45,152 bases of DNA from Sulfuricurvum sp. (GCA_003245815.1 QKCD01000041.1:1-45152), one strand, 5' to 3'; positions 1-9,328 are shown, counted from the first letter of the stretch. Numbers and translations are program-made. The notes: generated by a model from the sequence alone, not told the origin.

Positions 1-944
1 GGGTAGTCGAGACCCGCGGAGATGGAGTGGGCTTCGAGGATCTGGCCGTCGTCGTCCTGGAGCAGGTAGCTCATCTGGCCGTGCAGGACGCCGGGACGCC
101 CCTTCTTGAGGGAAGCGCCGTGCTTGTCCGTATCGGTGCCGAGACCGCCCGCCTCGATGCCGATGCACTCGACACCCTCGTCTTCGAGGAAGTGCTGGAA
201 CATGCCGATGGCGTTGGAGCCGCCGCCGATACAGGCGATCACCTTGTCGGGCAGGCGCCCCTCCTTCTCGAGGATCTGGGCGCGGGCTTCACAGCCGATG
301 ATCGCCTGGAAATCGCGGACCATCATCGGGTAGGGGTGGGGGCCCGCGACGGTGCCGATGATGTAGAAGGTGTCGCGGGCGTTGGTGACCCAGTGGCGGA
401 TCGCGTCGTTCATCGCGTCCTTGAGGGTCTTGCTGCCGCTCTGGACCGCGTGGACCTTCGCGCCGAGGAGCTTCATCCGAAAGACGTTGAGCTCCTGGCG
501 GGCGACGTCCTTGGCCCCCATGAAGATCTCGCACTCCAGCCCCAGCAGGGCGGAGATCGTCGCGGTGGCGACGCCGTGCTGCCCCGCGCCGGTCTCAGCG
601 ATGACCTTTTTCTTGCCGAGGCGTTTCGCCATCAGCCCCTGGGCGATGACGTTGTTGACCTTGTGGGCCCCCGTGTGGTTCAGGTCCTCGCGCTTGATGT
701 AGATCTTCGCGCCGAGCTCCTCGGAGAGGTTCGCCGCGTAGTAGAGCGGGGAGGGGCGGCCGACGTAGTCTGTGAGGTAGTAGTCCACCTCTTTCCAGAA
801 GCTCTCGTCGAAACGGATCTTCGCGTACTCCTGCTCAAGCTCCAGCAGGGCGGGCATCAGGGTCTCGGGGACGTAGCGGCCGCCGAAGATGTCGAAGTGG
901 CCGTTTGCGTCGGGGTCGAATATCGAAGCGGTAGGGATGTACAT
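1..944 (-). CDS. trpB: tryptophan synthase beta chain, C-terminus cut by window edge
   Basis: Makes L-tryptophan from indole and serine with PLP, as the beta half of the cytosolic TrpAB complex. Translating the minus strand from 944 gives 314 complete codons before the window ends; TrpB is normally about 400 aa, so the C-terminus lies outside. Seen: the N-terminal [17 protein letters not shown] block, the PLP-lysine motif [10 protein letters not shown] (Lys95), the ETGAGQHG loop and the glycine-rich [10 protein letters not shown] phosphate clamp. The start overlaps the apt stop by one base (TGATG) and has an AGGAG site inside the end of apt, so the two genes are probably translationally coupled. 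No other trp gene is visible. Confidence 0.96.
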   Translation of the reverse strand, partial: MYIPTASIFDPDANGHFDIFGGRYVPETLMPALLELEQEYAKIRFDESFWKEVDYYLTDYVGRPSPLYYAANLSEELGAKIYIKREDLNHTGAHKVNNVIAQGLMAKRLGKKKVIAETGAGQHGVATATISALLGLECEIFMGAKDVARQELNVFRMKLLGAKVHAVQSGSKTLKDAMNDAIRHWVTNARDTFYIIGTVAGPHPYPMMVRDFQAIIGCEARAQILEKEGRLPDKVIACIGGGSNAIGMFQHFLEDEGVECIGIEAGGLGTDTDKHGASLKKGRPGVLHGQMSYLLQDDDGQILEAHSISAGLDY

Positions 945-1492
945 CAGGAGACTCCTATAACGGTGTAGACGTCGGTGAGGGTCGAGAGCTTCGCCTTGCC
1001 CGGCAGGAACTCCAGTCCGAGGACGAAACAGGCCTCGACACAGCGGCCACCGGACTTGTCGATCAGGTTGCAGGCGGCGTAGGCGGTGCCCCCCGTGGCG
1101 ATCAGGTCGTCGATCAGCAGGACCCGCGCATCCTTGATGCCGCGGAAAGCGTCGATATGCATCTCCACCTCGTCGACCCCGTACTCGAGGGCGTACTTTT
1201 CGGAGACGGTGGTGTAGGGGAGTTTCCCCTTCTTGCGGATGGGAACGAAACCGACCCCGAGCATCTGCGCCAGGGCCGCGCCGAAGATGAAGCCGCGGGC
1301 GTCGATGCCGGCGACGAAATCGAGGTCATAGCCGCGGTAGCGGTCAGAGAGGTGCTGCATCAGAGTCGCGAAGGCCTTCTTGTCGTTGAGCAGCGTCGTG
1401 ATGTCCTTGAAGAGGATGCCGGGCTGCGGAAAATCGGGGATGTCCCGGATCGCCCCGGCGATAATGGTGTGTTGTTCCGTGGTCAGTGTCAT
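944..1492 (-). CDS. apt: adenine phosphoribosyltransferase
   Basis: Purine salvage enzyme converting adenine plus PRPP to AMP in the cytosol. The 182-aa protein has the normal family length. Seen: the N-terminal [18 protein letters not shown] block typical of Apt, [11 protein letters not shown], and the PRPP-binding motif [14 protein letters not shown]. It is the sixth gene of the minus-strand run that starts with folD. It lies 9 bases after the small coiled-coil membrane gene and overlaps trpB by one base. No Apt residue appears to be missing. Confidence 0.97.
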   Translation of the reverse strand: MTLTTEQHTIIAGAIRDIPDFPQPGILFKDITTLLNDKKAFATLMQHLSDRYRGYDLDFVAGIDARGFIFGAALAQMLGVGFVPIRKKGKLPYTTVSEKYALEYGVDEVEMHIDAFRGIKDARVLLIDDLIATGGTAYAACNLIDKSGGRCVEACFVLGLEFLPGKAKLSTLTDVYTVIGVS

Positions 1493-1501
1493 GGTGTTCC
1501 G

Positions 1502-1834
1502 TTAGAGAAGGGCTTCGATGCGGCCTTCGAGTTCCTTGATTTTGTTGTTGAGTTTGTCCGTCTCCAGGCGGTGCTTCGAGTTGCGGGACTTGAGCAGCTT
1601 CACCTCGTCGCGGAGCTTGTTGAGCTCCTCGCTGAGGATGTCGATGTTGCCCAGGGCGCGCTGGAGCTGGATCTGGTACTTGCGGATGAGGACTTCCGCC
1701 TCTTGAAGGGTCATTTTCATCAGCTCGTTGCTGCGTTGTTCCTTGTGGGTGATGCTTTTGAAATAGAACATCTTCACAAACAGGAAGATCGCGATCAGCG
1801 ATACGATAGTGAGCAGCGACCATTCAAGAAACAT
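1502..1834 (-). CDS. small membrane-anchored coiled-coil protein
   Basis: A 110-aa protein of unknown function. Residues about 4-22 form one hydrophobic membrane segment. From about residue 30 to the end the sequence is charged, heptad-like and rich in Leu, Glu, Lys and Arg, as in a long coiled coil. This predicts an inner-membrane anchor with a cytoplasmic helical rod. It sits 3 bases after rpiB and 9 before apt, so it is certainly transcribed with them. The context (housekeeping metabolism) gives no clear role; a scaffold or septum-type function would be speculation. Confidence 0.8.
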   Translation of the reverse strand: MFLEWSLLTIVSLIAIFLFVKMFYFKSITHKEQRSNELMKMTLQEAEVLIRKYQIQLQRALGNIDILSEELNKLRDEVKLLKSRNSKHRLETDKLNNKIKELEGRIEALL

Positions 1835-1837
1835 GGC

Positions 1838-2275
1838 CTATCCCTTGATCGCTTCGATCTTGGCGACGCGGCCGGTGTGGCGCCCGCCCTCGAAGAGACC
1901 GGCGCACCAGGCGTCGACGATCGACTCGGCGACGCCCGGGCCGACGACGCGCTCGCCGAAGCAGAGGACGTTGGCGTCATTGTGGGCGCGGGCCATGGAA
2001 GCCGTGTAGGCATCGTGACAGAGGGCCGCGCGGATCCCTTTGTGGCGGTTGGCGGCCATGCTCATGCCAATGCCCGAACCGCAGATGAGGATGCCGTGGG
2101 ACTCCGTCTCCTCGAGAACGTGGGAGCAGACCTTCATCGCGAAGTCGGGGTAGTCGACGCGCTCCTTGTCGAAGGGGCCGAGGTCGACGACGTCGTGGCC
2201 CTTCGCCTTGAGCATTTCGACCGTCAGGTTCTTCAGATCGAGCCCGGCATGGTCAGTGGCGATATAGAATTTCAT
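1838..2275 (-). CDS. rpiB: ribose-5-phosphate isomerase B
   Basis: Interconverts ribose 5-phosphate and ribulose 5-phosphate in the pentose phosphate pathway. The 145-aa length matches the RpiB/LacAB family. Seen: N-terminal YIATDHAGLDLK, the DYPDFA segment, the anion-hole motif ILICGSGIGMSMAANRHKGIRAALC and the HNDANVLCFGERVVG block. The catalytic cysteine of the family lies in the ICGSG or ALC region; both cysteines are present. The gene sits between the M50 protease gene (13 bases upstream) and the coiled-coil protein gene. Confidence 0.95.
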   Translation of the reverse strand: MKFYIATDHAGLDLKNLTVEMLKAKGHDVVDLGPFDKERVDYPDFAMKVCSHVLEETESHGILICGSGIGMSMAANRHKGIRAALCHDAYTASMARAHNDANVLCFGERVVGPGVAESIVDAWCAGLFEGGRHTGRVAKIEAIKG

Positions 2276-2288
2276 GACAATAATTCCT

Positions 2289-2972
2289 TTAGTGTAAGAG
2301 TAGGTTCAAGACCATCTGAACCGGCAGGATCAGGACATAATCTTTGATGGGGGTGACCAGGATGATAATGACTATAATCATACCATAGCCGCGCTGCTCC
2401 GCCCTGTAGAAGAACTCCGCGACGGCGTGGAGGCGGAACTTCATACTCAGGTACATCAGGAAGTGCGCGCCGTCGAACTGTGGGATCGGCAGGAGGTTGA
2501 AGACCCCAAGGACGACGTTGATCAGCAGCAGCTTGATGACGAAGATGTAGGCGATGATCATCGGCAGGCCGCTCTCCTGGGTCGGTTCGCCCATCATCAG
2601 CAGCAGCGAGGCCGCGAAGGTTGCCATGACGAAGTTGTAGACGATGCCCGCCAGGCTCACCTGCATCGCGGCGTTATAGCCGCCGTTGTCGATGACGGTG
2701 CGCATGTTGACCGGCACCGGCTTGGCCCAGCCGAACATAAAGCCGCTTTCGGCCCCCAGAAGCATCGGCAGAAAGTAGGTCATCGCGGGGATGAGCAGCG
2801 AGCCGACCGGATCGATGTGGATGATCGGGTTGACGGAGAGGCGGCCGGCATTTTTCGCCGTGGCGTCTCCGAACTTGTAGGCGACCCAGCCGTGCATGAT
2901 CTCGTGCCCGATGATGGCGATCAGCAGCGCCGCGACGGCGGCGACGATCTGGATCAAGTCAATAGAGCTCAT
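2289..2972 (-). CDS. site-2 protease family (M50) membrane metalloprotease
   Basis: Intramembrane zinc metalloprotease of the M50 family; the substrate is unknown. In the 227-aa protein, the zinc motif HEIMH is at about residues 23-27 in a first membrane helix (GHEIMHGWVAYKFGD). The second conserved motif, NLLPIPQFDGAHF, lies around residues 160-172 and supplies the third-ligand Asp. About five hydrophobic segments are visible. There is no PDZ domain, so this is the short non-RseP type. Its start overlaps the lepB stop by 14 bases, which places two membrane proteases in one transcript. Confidence 0.9.
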   Translation of the reverse strand: MSSIDLIQIVAAVAALLIAIIGHEIMHGWVAYKFGDATAKNAGRLSVNPIIHIDPVGSLLIPAMTYFLPMLLGAESGFMFGWAKPVPVNMRTVIDNGGYNAAMQVSLAGIVYNFVMATFAASLLLMMGEPTQESGLPMIIAYIFVIKLLLINVVLGVFNLLPIPQFDGAHFLMYLSMKFRLHAVAEFFYRAEQRGYGMIIVIIILVTPIKDYVLILPVQMVLNLLLH

Positions 2973-3777
2973 AATCGCCTTTGTCCATTCTGATCCGCTC
3001 CGCGACCGCCCGGTCGAGGTGGGACTTCTGCTCCAGGTCGGTCGGGGTCTTGCCGACGCGGTCCCAGCGGATCTCCCAGTTGTCGTCCAAGCTGAAGTAG
3101 ATGAACCAGGGGGTGCCTTCGACGAGGCCGTAGGGGACAGTGCCCCAGAAGCGGCTGTCGTTGGAGTGGTCGCGGTTGTCGCCCATCATGAAGAACTCGT
3201 TCTCCGGTACGCGCACCGGCGGCATGTTGAAGATGGGGAAGGGGTAGCGGCCGTCGTTGACGATCTTGTCGTCGTGGTGGATGCCCGGATGGTCCTTCAT
3301 GTAGGGGTTCTTGACCCAGAGTTTGCCGGCGAAGAACTTGATCTCGTGACCCTTGTAGTGCTCCTCGATGTACTCGTTGCCCTCGCTGGGGTGGAGGTAA
3401 AGGTCCTTGTCCAGTACGAAGAGCTCGTCTCCCGGTACGGCGACGCAGCGCTTGACGTAGTGGAGCTTCGTGTTGTTCGGGTAGCGGAAGATGACGATGT
3501 CACCGCGCTGCGGCTGGTCGCCGTCGACGATATGGCCGTCGGTGCCCGGCACCAGGGGGATCTCCAGGAAGGGGAGGTGCGGGGTGGAGATGCCGTAGGC
3601 GAACTTCTTGGCGAAGAGGTGGTCACCGACGAGGAGCGAGTCCTTCATGGAACCGCTTGGGATGCGGAAGGCCTGCGCGACGAAGAAGATGATGAAGAGG
3701 ACGATGATGACCGTCCCCGTCCAGGAGTTGGAGAATTTGTAGGCCTTGTGGGCGACGTCTAGGGCTCTCTTTTTCAT
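2959..3777 (-). CDS. lepB: signal peptidase I
   Basis: Cleaves signal peptides from Sec and Tat substrates at the outer face of the inner membrane. The 272-aa protein has one hydrophobic anchor at about residues 20-38. The catalytic serine is in IPSGSMKDSLLVGD (around residue 42) and the general-base lysine is in HYVKRCVAVPGDEL. The C-terminal box MGDNRDHSNDSRFWG is intact. The gene starts one base inside the folD stop (TGATG), and its end overlaps the M50 protease gene. Confidence 0.96.
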   Translation of the reverse strand: MKKRALDVAHKAYKFSNSWTGTVIIVLFIIFFVAQAFRIPSGSMKDSLLVGDHLFAKKFAYGISTPHLPFLEIPLVPGTDGHIVDGDQPQRGDIVIFRYPNNTKLHYVKRCVAVPGDELFVLDKDLYLHPSEGNEYIEEHYKGHEIKFFAGKLWVKNPYMKDHPGIHHDDKIVNDGRYPFPIFNMPPVRVPENEFFMMGDNRDHSNDSRFWGTVPYGLVEGTPWFIYFSLDDNWEIRWDRVGKTPTDLEQKSHLDRAVAERIRMDKGDYELY

Positions 3778-4631
3778 CAGGCCTCTTTGGCGTGGGCCTG
3801 GGCGGCCTTAAGGGTATTGCTCAGCAGCATGGCGATCGTCATCGGGCCGACGCCGCCGGGGACGGGGGTGATGTAGGAGGATTTCGGCGCGACGGCGTCG
3901 TAGTCGACGTCGCCGACGAGGCGGCCGTCGGGGGCGCGGTTGATGCCGATGTCGACGATGACCGCCCCCTCTTTGACCATATCCTCGGTGATCAGGTTGA
4001 TCACCCCGGCACCGACGAGGATGATGTCGGCGTCAAGGGTGTGCTTCTTGAGGTCGTCGGTGAAGATGTGGCAGATTTCGACGGTGGCGTTGGCGTTGAG
4101 CAGCAGGGCCGCCATCGGCTTGCCGACGATGTTGGAAGCGCCGACGACGACGGCGTTTTTGCCCTTCACGTCGATGTTGTGCTCCTCCAGCAGCTGCATG
4201 ACGCCCAGCGGGGTACAGGGGACGAAGCCGTCAAGGCCCGTGGTGAGGCGCCCGACGTTGTAGGGGTGGAAGCCGTCGACATCCTTGTTGGGCGCGACGA
4301 GTTCGAGGAGCTTGGTCGTATCGATCTGCGGCGGCAGCGGCAGCTGGATCAGGATGCCGTCGATGCCCGGGTTGGCGTTCATCATCTCGATCGTCTTCTC
4401 GATGGTCTCCTGGGAGATGCTCTCGGGCATCTCGTGGGTCACGGAGTAGAAGCCGACACGGTCGCAGGCTTTCTTTTTCATGCCTACGTAGGCGTGGCTG
4501 GCAGGATCGTTGCCGACAAGGATCACCGCCAGGCCCGGGACGCGCCCGGTCTGCTCTTTGAGTGTCTTGACCTCCGAGGCCACCCGCTCTTCGATTTTCC
4601 TAGCCAGTGCTTTGCCGTCCAAAATCTCCAT
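3777..4631 (-). CDS. folD: methylenetetrahydrofolate dehydrogenase / cyclohydrolase
   Basis: Bifunctional cytosolic enzyme that interconverts 5,10-methylene-THF, methenyl-THF and 10-formyl-THF. The 284-aa protein has the standard length. Seen: the substrate-site motif SHAYVGMKKKACDRVGF with the catalytic lysine, the QLPLPPQID loop, the NADP-binding VVVGASNIVGKPMA segment and the C-terminal PVPGGVGPMTIAMLL signature. It is the first gene of the minus-strand run and is divergent from a cytochrome gene; the 61-base gap is AT-rich and should hold promoters for both. purU, also folate-linked, lies elsewhere in the window. Confidence 0.97.
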   Translation of the reverse strand: MEILDGKALARKIEERVASEVKTLKEQTGRVPGLAVILVGNDPASHAYVGMKKKACDRVGFYSVTHEMPESISQETIEKTIEMMNANPGIDGILIQLPLPPQIDTTKLLELVAPNKDVDGFHPYNVGRLTTGLDGFVPCTPLGVMQLLEEHNIDVKGKNAVVVGASNIVGKPMAALLLNANATVEICHIFTDDLKKHTLDADIILVGAGVINLITEDMVKEGAVIVDIGINRAPDGRLVGDVDYDAVAPKSSYITPVPGGVGPMTIAMLLSNTLKAAQAHAKEA

Positions 4632-4692
4632 TTAACCGCCCTGAAATTATTTTTCGATAATATACCGTCACTAAGTTTATAAGGCGCTTTGG

Positions 4693-5079
4693 ATGCGTGT
4701 TTTCGCCCTTCTCTTTCTGACAATCCCGCTTTTTGCCGACTCCTTTATCACCCTCGAAGAGTACGCCCGGCAGCTTTACCGCAACCCCCGCGGGATTGGC
4801 TGCCACCACTGCCACGGGGCGGACGGACGGGGGCTGACCGTCGCGCTCTATACCCATAAGAAAGAGAAGCACGCTTTTGCGGGCCCCTCGATCGCCGAGG
4901 TCGGGTTCGAGGAGTTCTCCCGGGCGCTCAACAGCAGGGTCCGGGGGATGCCGCGCTACTTCCTCACCCCCAGCGAGATCAAGACCCTCTACTACTACCT
5001 GCACCCCGAGATGCAGGAACAGCCCCAGAAGAAGACGCCGGCACCGGAACCGGCGCCCGATGCCCCGTCTGCGGGATAA
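4693..5079 (+). CDS. small periplasmic cytochrome c
   Basis: A 128-aa exported c-type cytochrome. Residues 1-15 form a short signal peptide ending LFA-D. The heme motif CHHCH is at residues 37-41 and an RGMPRYF stretch near residue 90 could supply the axial Met. The last 25 residues are a Pro/Ala/Gln-rich tail. The partner and electron donor are unknown. It starts only about 60 bases from divergent folD and is followed 21 bases later by a CitE-like gene on the same strand. Function beyond electron transfer cannot be assigned. Confidence 0.85.
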   Translation: MRVFALLFLTIPLFADSFITLEEYARQLYRNPRGIGCHHCHGADGRGLTVALYTHKKEKHAFAGPSIAEVGFEEFSRALNSRVRGMPRYFLTPSEIKTLYYYLHPEMQEQPQKKTPAPEPAPDAPSAG

Positions 5080-5100
5080 TCACAAAAAGGAGATTTCGGC

Positions 5101-6039
5101 ATGGATGCAACGACTCTGGAGGCGATCCGTACGGCGCTGGCTGCCAACGACCTTGAAAGCCTGCGGGCCCTGGCCGTGCCCGCCGGGCGTACGCCCCGGC
5201 GCGGCAGCGGCTTTCACGCCCCGCTGATGCTCTCGGCCCATAACCTCAAACACCTGCTCAAGATCGAGAGCCTCCCGGCCGACTGCATCATGCTCAACCT
5301 CGAGGACGGGGTGAGCGCGGAGCAGAAGCCTTTCGCCCTCGTGCTGGCGGCGATCTTTCTCTCGGAACTGCGCGATTGCGGCAAGAAGCTGGTCGTGCGG
5401 GTCAACCCCTTCGACGAGGGGGGCGACGAAGAGATCGCTTATCTCAACGCCTTCGGTCCCGACGCGATCCGCGTGCCGAAGGTCCGCGGTGCCGAGGATG
5501 TCCGCCGCGTGCTCGATGTGCTTGACGACGCGATCGATCTCCACCTCTCCGTCGAGACGGCGGCGGCGTGGAATGCCCTCTCCGAGTTGGCGGTCGAGCC
5601 GCGGGTGCGCGTCTTCTACCTCGGCATCCTCGACCTCTTCGCCGACATGGGGCTGCCGCAGTCGCTGATCACCCCCGAGAACCCGACGATGCGCTACATC
5701 CTCGCGCACTTCCTCGTCACCTGCCGGGCGCTTGGCGTCGAGCCGGTCTCCTTCGTCTACCAGGAGTACCGTAACATGGAAAGGTTCGACACCTGGCTGG
5801 GGCTGGAGCGTTCGATGGGGTACCGGGCCAAGGGGTGCCTCTCGCCGGACCAGGCGGCGGCGGCCATGGAAGCTTTTGCCGACAGCGAGGCGGAGATCGC
5901 CCGGGCGAAGCATATCGTGGCGCGTTTCGAGGCGGAGCGCGCGCGCGGCGTGACGGGCTTTACGGACGAGGCGTACGGTTTTATCGACGAACCGATCTAT
6001 AAGGGGGCTTTGGCGCTGCTGGAAGCGGCCGGGCGCTAG
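5101..6039 (+). CDS. CitE/HpcH-type aldolase-lyase family protein
   Basis: A 312-aa TIM-barrel protein of the HpcH/HpaI aldolase / citrate lyase beta-subunit family, which cleaves or forms C-C bonds in CoA-linked or small acids with Mg2+. Seen: LNLEDGVSAEQK (metal/substrate site), VVRVNPFDEGG, AIRVPKVRGAEDV, HLSVETAAAWNAL and YLGILDLFADMGLP, in the usual order. The substrate is unknown; citrate lyase alpha and gamma genes are absent. An AAGGAG site lies 11 bases before the ATG. It may be co-transcribed with the preceding cytochrome gene. Confidence 0.85.
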   Translation: MDATTLEAIRTALAANDLESLRALAVPAGRTPRRGSGFHAPLMLSAHNLKHLLKIESLPADCIMLNLEDGVSAEQKPFALVLAAIFLSELRDCGKKLVVRVNPFDEGGDEEIAYLNAFGPDAIRVPKVRGAEDVRRVLDVLDDAIDLHLSVETAAAWNALSELAVEPRVRVFYLGILDLFADMGLPQSLITPENPTMRYILAHFLVTCRALGVEPVSFVYQEYRNMERFDTWLGLERSMGYRAKGCLSPDQAAAAMEAFADSEAEIARAKHIVARFEAERARGVTGFTDEAYGFIDEPIYKGALALLEAAGR

Positions 6040-6079
6040 GAGAGGGTGTCCGAAGAGGTGAGGAGAGGGCGGGTGCGCG

Positions 6080-6502
6080 TCAGCGCGAACCCTCCCCGAA
6101 GGTGTTGTAGATGTATTTCGCCATCGCCTCGTCGGAGATGTCCCCCTCCCGGGCCTCGATGTTCTTGAGGTTCTTCCGCATGACGGAGTGGTAGGACTGG
6201 CTTTCGAATCCCTTGCTCCGGAGGTCGATGAGTTTGTGCAGCAGTTCCTGCTCGCTCAGGTAGTCCAGCGGCGGTCCGTAGATATTGGCCTGCTCTTCCG
6301 AGGCCATGCCCTGGGCGTCCGCCTGTTCGGATGAGACCCCCGGCATCTCTTTGAGCTTGGGTACCCCTTTTGCCGCCTCGCCGTGGCAGTTGGCACAGCG
6401 GCTTTTGTAAATCTCGCCCATCGCTTCGGTCGACTGGGCAAAACAGAAGTTCGATACGGCCAAAGCGGCCACGCCGGCCACCAACAGTCTGCACGTTTTC
6501 AT
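6080..6502 (-). CDS. periplasmic cytochrome c with single heme motif
   Basis: A 140-aa exported monoheme cytochrome. The ATG at 6502 is preferred over one at 6544 because AAGGAGTT lies just upstream and a clean signal peptide then begins MKTCRLLVAG and ends near FAQS (residue 23). The heme motif CANCH is at residues 36-40, followed by a GPPLDYLSEQELLHKL segment of class I type and a YHSVM that could carry the axial Met. It converges with the CitE-like gene with 40 bases between them. Confidence 0.88.
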   Translation of the reverse strand: MKTCRLLVAGVAALAVSNFCFAQSTEAMGEIYKSRCANCHGEAAKGVPKLKEMPGVSSEQADAQGMASEEQANIYGPPLDYLSEQELLHKLIDLRSKGFESQSYHSVMRKNLKNIEAREGDISDEAMAKYIYNTFGEGSR

Positions 6503-6605
6503 AACAACTCCTTGAAATCTACTTGAATAAGCACGATTAATCATAGCCCTTTAATTTTGAAACGAAACTTAGGAGGCGGCGCGGGACGGGCTGCGGGGAG
6601 AGGGG

Positions 6606-7523
6606 TCAGTACCCCCGGAGGTAGTAGCCGAACTTGAAGCGGATCAGGGTCTTCTGCTGCGGACGGGGGTAGCGGCTGTAGGCGTACTGGATCGTCTCGA
6701 CGGTGGTGTCGTCGAGCTTGTAGAAGCCGCTGCGGCGCAGCAGGCGGACGTCGGAGATGTCGCCGTTGGGGTGGAGGTAGAACTCGATGAGATTGTAGTC
6801 GTTGACCCGGAGCTCCCTGGGGATGGAGACGGAGGCGACGCGGTTGAGCACTTCCTGGGTGACGCGGCGCATGATCTCGGCGTTGTCGAGGATGTACTTC
6901 TGCTCGCCTGCGCTCAGCTGGGCGAAGGTGTCGCCGTAGGCCTCCTTGAGGTCGTTGGTGAAGTGGCGCATCTTCTCCTGGGAAAGTTTCGGTTTCGGTT
7001 CGGCGGAGGCGGTGGAGAGGGTCGGCGTCGAGAGCTTGTTATAGAGCCGTTGGGTCGGGGTCTCCTTTGCCGTTTCCTGCGGTTCCATGGGCGTTTCCGG
7101 GGTCTCGGCGACCTTCGGAACGGGCAGGGGGCGCGGCGACGGTTTGGGCGAAGGCGTCACCCTGGGCGGCTTCGTGACGGTCGGCTGCGGCTTTTCGGGC
7201 GCGACGGAGGGTTCGCTCTTTTTGGGGGGCAGAGGCTGTTCGGTCGGCCGGGGCGCCGGTTCGGAGGGTGCCTGGGAGGGGAGCTGTTGCAGCTGGCTCC
7301 CCTTGGGCATCGGCGGGGTGACGGCGGGCTGGATGTTGTCGTTCTTGACCAGGGCGTCTTTTTTGGCCTTGGGGTACTCCTTGAGGGAGACCCGCATCCG
7401 CTGCTCCCGGGGCTGATCGGCTTTCTGGGGCGTGGGGATGATCATGCCGAGGATGATGAACAGCGCGAAGATCAGCAGGTGCAGCAGTAGCGCAATAAGA
7501 AAAGCAGCGGTCGATCGGTTCAT
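6606..7523 (-). CDS. TonB/TolA-type energy transducer
   Basis: A 305-aa protein with the architecture of TonB: a short cytoplasmic start, one membrane helix at about residues 8-30, a long Pro/Lys-rich periplasmic spacer (about 35-165) and a C-terminal domain from about 190. The end has the TonB-like pattern YNLIEFYLHPNGDISDVRL...SGFYKLDDTTVETI. It would couple the proton-motive force to an outer-membrane receptor. ExbB and ExbD genes are not adjacent. It is divergent from hemL, so a link to iron or heme supply is possible but not shown. Confidence 0.85.
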   Translation of the reverse strand: MNRSTAAFLIALLLHLLIFALFIILGMIIPTPQKADQPREQRMRVSLKEYPKAKKDALVKNDNIQPAVTPPMPKGSQLQQLPSQAPSEPAPRPTEQPLPPKKSEPSVAPEKPQPTVTKPPRVTPSPKPSPRPLPVPKVAETPETPMEPQETAKETPTQRLYNKLSTPTLSTASAEPKPKLSQEKMRHFTNDLKEAYGDTFAQLSAGEQKYILDNAEIMRRVTQEVLNRVASVSIPRELRVNDYNLIEFYLHPNGDISDVRLLRRSGFYKLDDTTVETIQYAYSRYPRPQQKTLIRFKFGYYLRGY

Positions 7524-7650
7524 CGGGTCGGGCTTCTCCTCGGGTTTCCTGGTCTGTGCGCGGGGCGTCGCGGCGTGCCGGCGGACGCAGAGCGGCGGCG
7601 TGAATTGCCGGATATGTCAGTCGGATTATAGCTAAGTAGTGTTAATTCGT

Positions 7651-7656
7651 TATAAT
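7651..7656 (+). promoter_or_regulatory. -10 box upstream of hemL
   Basis: A perfect TATAAT sits 62 bases before the hemL start in the hemL/TonB divergent region. No good -35 box is visible. Confidence 0.55.
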
Positions 7657-7718
7657 GCCGACAAAAATCGGGCGCAGCGCTGCAGGGTCTGCCGGTGCGC
7701 CTCTGTGCAAGGGAAGAA

Positions 7719-9005
7719 ATGGGAACTGAAGCATCTTTGAAAGCATTCGACGAGGCCCAGGAGCTGATCCCCGGGGGCGTCAACTCCCCGGTCCGCGCCT
7801 TCAAGAGCGTCGGCGGCACGCCGCTCTTCATCGCCGAGGGGGAGGGGGCCTACCTGGTGGATATCGACGGCAACCGCTACGTCGATTACGTCCAGAGCTG
7901 GGGGCCGCTCATCTTCGGTCACCGCGACGAAAGCATTGAAAACGCCGTCATCGGCGCCGTCAAACACGGCCTGAGCTTCGGTGCCCCGACCCTGGCGGAG
8001 ACGGAGCTGGCCAAACTGGTCGTCTCCATCTTCGACTCCATCGACAAGATCCGTTTCGTCTCCAGCGGCACCGAGGCGGTCATGAGCGCGATCCGTCTGG
8101 CGCGGGGCTACACCGGCCGCGACGACATCGTCAAGTTCGAAGGGTGCTACCACGGCCACAGCGACTCCCTGCTCGTGCAGGCGGGTTCGGGGGCCGTGAC
8201 GTTTGGCAACCCCAGCTCCCCGGGCGTCCCCGCGGACTTCACCAAACACACTCTGCTGGCGAAATACAACGACATCGAGAGCGTCAGGAACTGCTTCGAA
8301 CAGAGCGTAGGGATCGCCTGTGTCATCATCGAACCGATCGCGGGCAATATGGGCCTCGTCCCGGCGGATAAGGAGTTCCTGGCACAGCTTCGCACACTTT
8401 GTGATGAATACGGCGCACTGCTGATCTTCGACGAGGTGATGAGTGGTTTCCGCGCGACGATGTTCGGGGCGGAGAGCATCACCGGGACGACGCCGGACCT
8501 CGTGACCCTGGGCAAGGTGATCGGCGGCGGGATGCCGGTCGGCGCCTTCGGCGGCAAACGCGAGATTATGGCGCACCTCTCCCCGGAGGGACCGGTCTAC
8601 CAGGCGGGGACGCTTAGCGGCAACCCCGTCGCCATGGCGGCGGGATATGCGGCGGTGAAGAAGCTGCGGGAGAACTCCCGTCTTTTCGGCGTCCTCGAAG
8701 CACGGGCACGCCGCCTCGTCGAGGGGATGAAAGTGGCGGCGGAACGCCACGGCATCGCCATGCAGGTCGACGTGCGCGGCTCTATGTTCGGCTTCTTCTT
8801 CAGCGAGACGCCGGTGAAGAACTTTGATGACGCCTGTGCGGCGAATCACGCGCTCTTCGCGAAGTTCCACGCGGGGATGCTCAAAGAGGGCTTCTACTTC
8901 GCCTGTTCGGGCTACGAGACGGGCTTTATCTGTACAGCGATTACCGACGCGATGATCGAAGAGACGGTCGCGGCGGCCGAGCGCGTTTTCGGAGCGATTG
9001 CATGA
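7719..9005 (+). CDS. hemL: glutamate-1-semialdehyde 2,1-aminomutase
   Basis: PLP enzyme making 5-aminolevulinate from glutamate-1-semialdehyde in the C5 heme pathway. The ATG at 7719 gives 428 aa, the usual length, and has a purine-rich AAGGGAAG site; the upstream in-frame start adds residues unlike the family. Seen: N-terminal [44 protein letters not shown] and the PLP-lysine region [17 protein letters not shown]. The stop overlaps the next gene as ATGA. Confidence 0.97.
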   Translation: MGTEASLKAFDEAQELIPGGVNSPVRAFKSVGGTPLFIAEGEGAYLVDIDGNRYVDYVQSWGPLIFGHRDESIENAVIGAVKHGLSFGAPTLAETELAKLVVSIFDSIDKIRFVSSGTEAVMSAIRLARGYTGRDDIVKFEGCYHGHSDSLLVQAGSGAVTFGNPSSPGVPADFTKHTLLAKYNDIESVRNCFEQSVGIACVIIEPIAGNMGLVPADKEFLAQLRTLCDEYGALLIFDEVMSGFRATMFGAESITGTTPDLVTLGKVIGGGMPVGAFGGKREIMAHLSPEGPVYQAGTLSGNPVAMAAGYAAVKKLRENSRLFGVLEARARRLVEGMKVAAERHGIAMQVDVRGSMFGFFFSETPVKNFDDACAANHALFAKFHAGMLKEGFYFACSGYETGFICTAITDAMIEETVAAAERVFGAIA

Positions 9006-9328
9006 GCGAAGAGCAGAAACCGCGGCTGAAGCCGATTATCGAAGGGGCCGAGAGCCTCTCGCTGGGCATTTCCATGGTCGTGGCGATCCTTATCGGGGTC
9101 GGCATCGGCCTGGGACTGCGCTCCCTGACCGGGGCGGGGTGGACGCTTTGGATCGGCGTCTTCATTGGGATCGCCGCCGCCTTTTTGAACGTCTTCAAGG
9201 CCTACAGCAAGCAGTACAAAGAGTTCGAAAAGCTGGCGAAAGACCCGCGCTACAACTACAAGACGCGTACGATTGACAACGACGATGATGACGAGACAGA
9301 CAGTGACGGCGTGGACAAAAGCCACTAG
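9002..9328 (+). CDS. AtpZ/AtpI family membrane protein
   Basis: A 108-aa inner-membrane protein with two hydrophobic helices (about residues 20-42 and 48-66), glycine-rich as in the AtpZ/AtpI family that accompanies F1Fo ATP synthase. The C-terminal tail is charged and ends in an Asp-rich stretch. Translation is coupled to hemL through an ATGA overlap. No atp genes are in the window, so assignment rests on size, topology and the glycine pattern. Confidence 0.75.
   Translation: MSEEQKPRLKPIIEGAESLSLGISMVVAILIGVGIGLGLRSLTGAGWTLWIGVFIGIAAAFLNVFKAYSKQYKEFEKLAKDPRYNYKTRTIDNDDDDETDSDGVDKSH

Noticed and set aside
27-968. Long open frame (313 codons) antisense to trpB
   Set aside because: It mirrors the trpB frame in GC-rich DNA, with no family-like sequence; trpB motifs are unambiguous on the other strand.
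3792-4682. 296-codon frame antisense to folD
   Set aside because: Complementary to strong folD coding and rich in Asp, Val and Gly, typical of shadow frames.
7650-8870. 406-codon frame antisense to hemL
   Set aside because: Product has no recognisable motif; hemL on the plus strand shows all family blocks.
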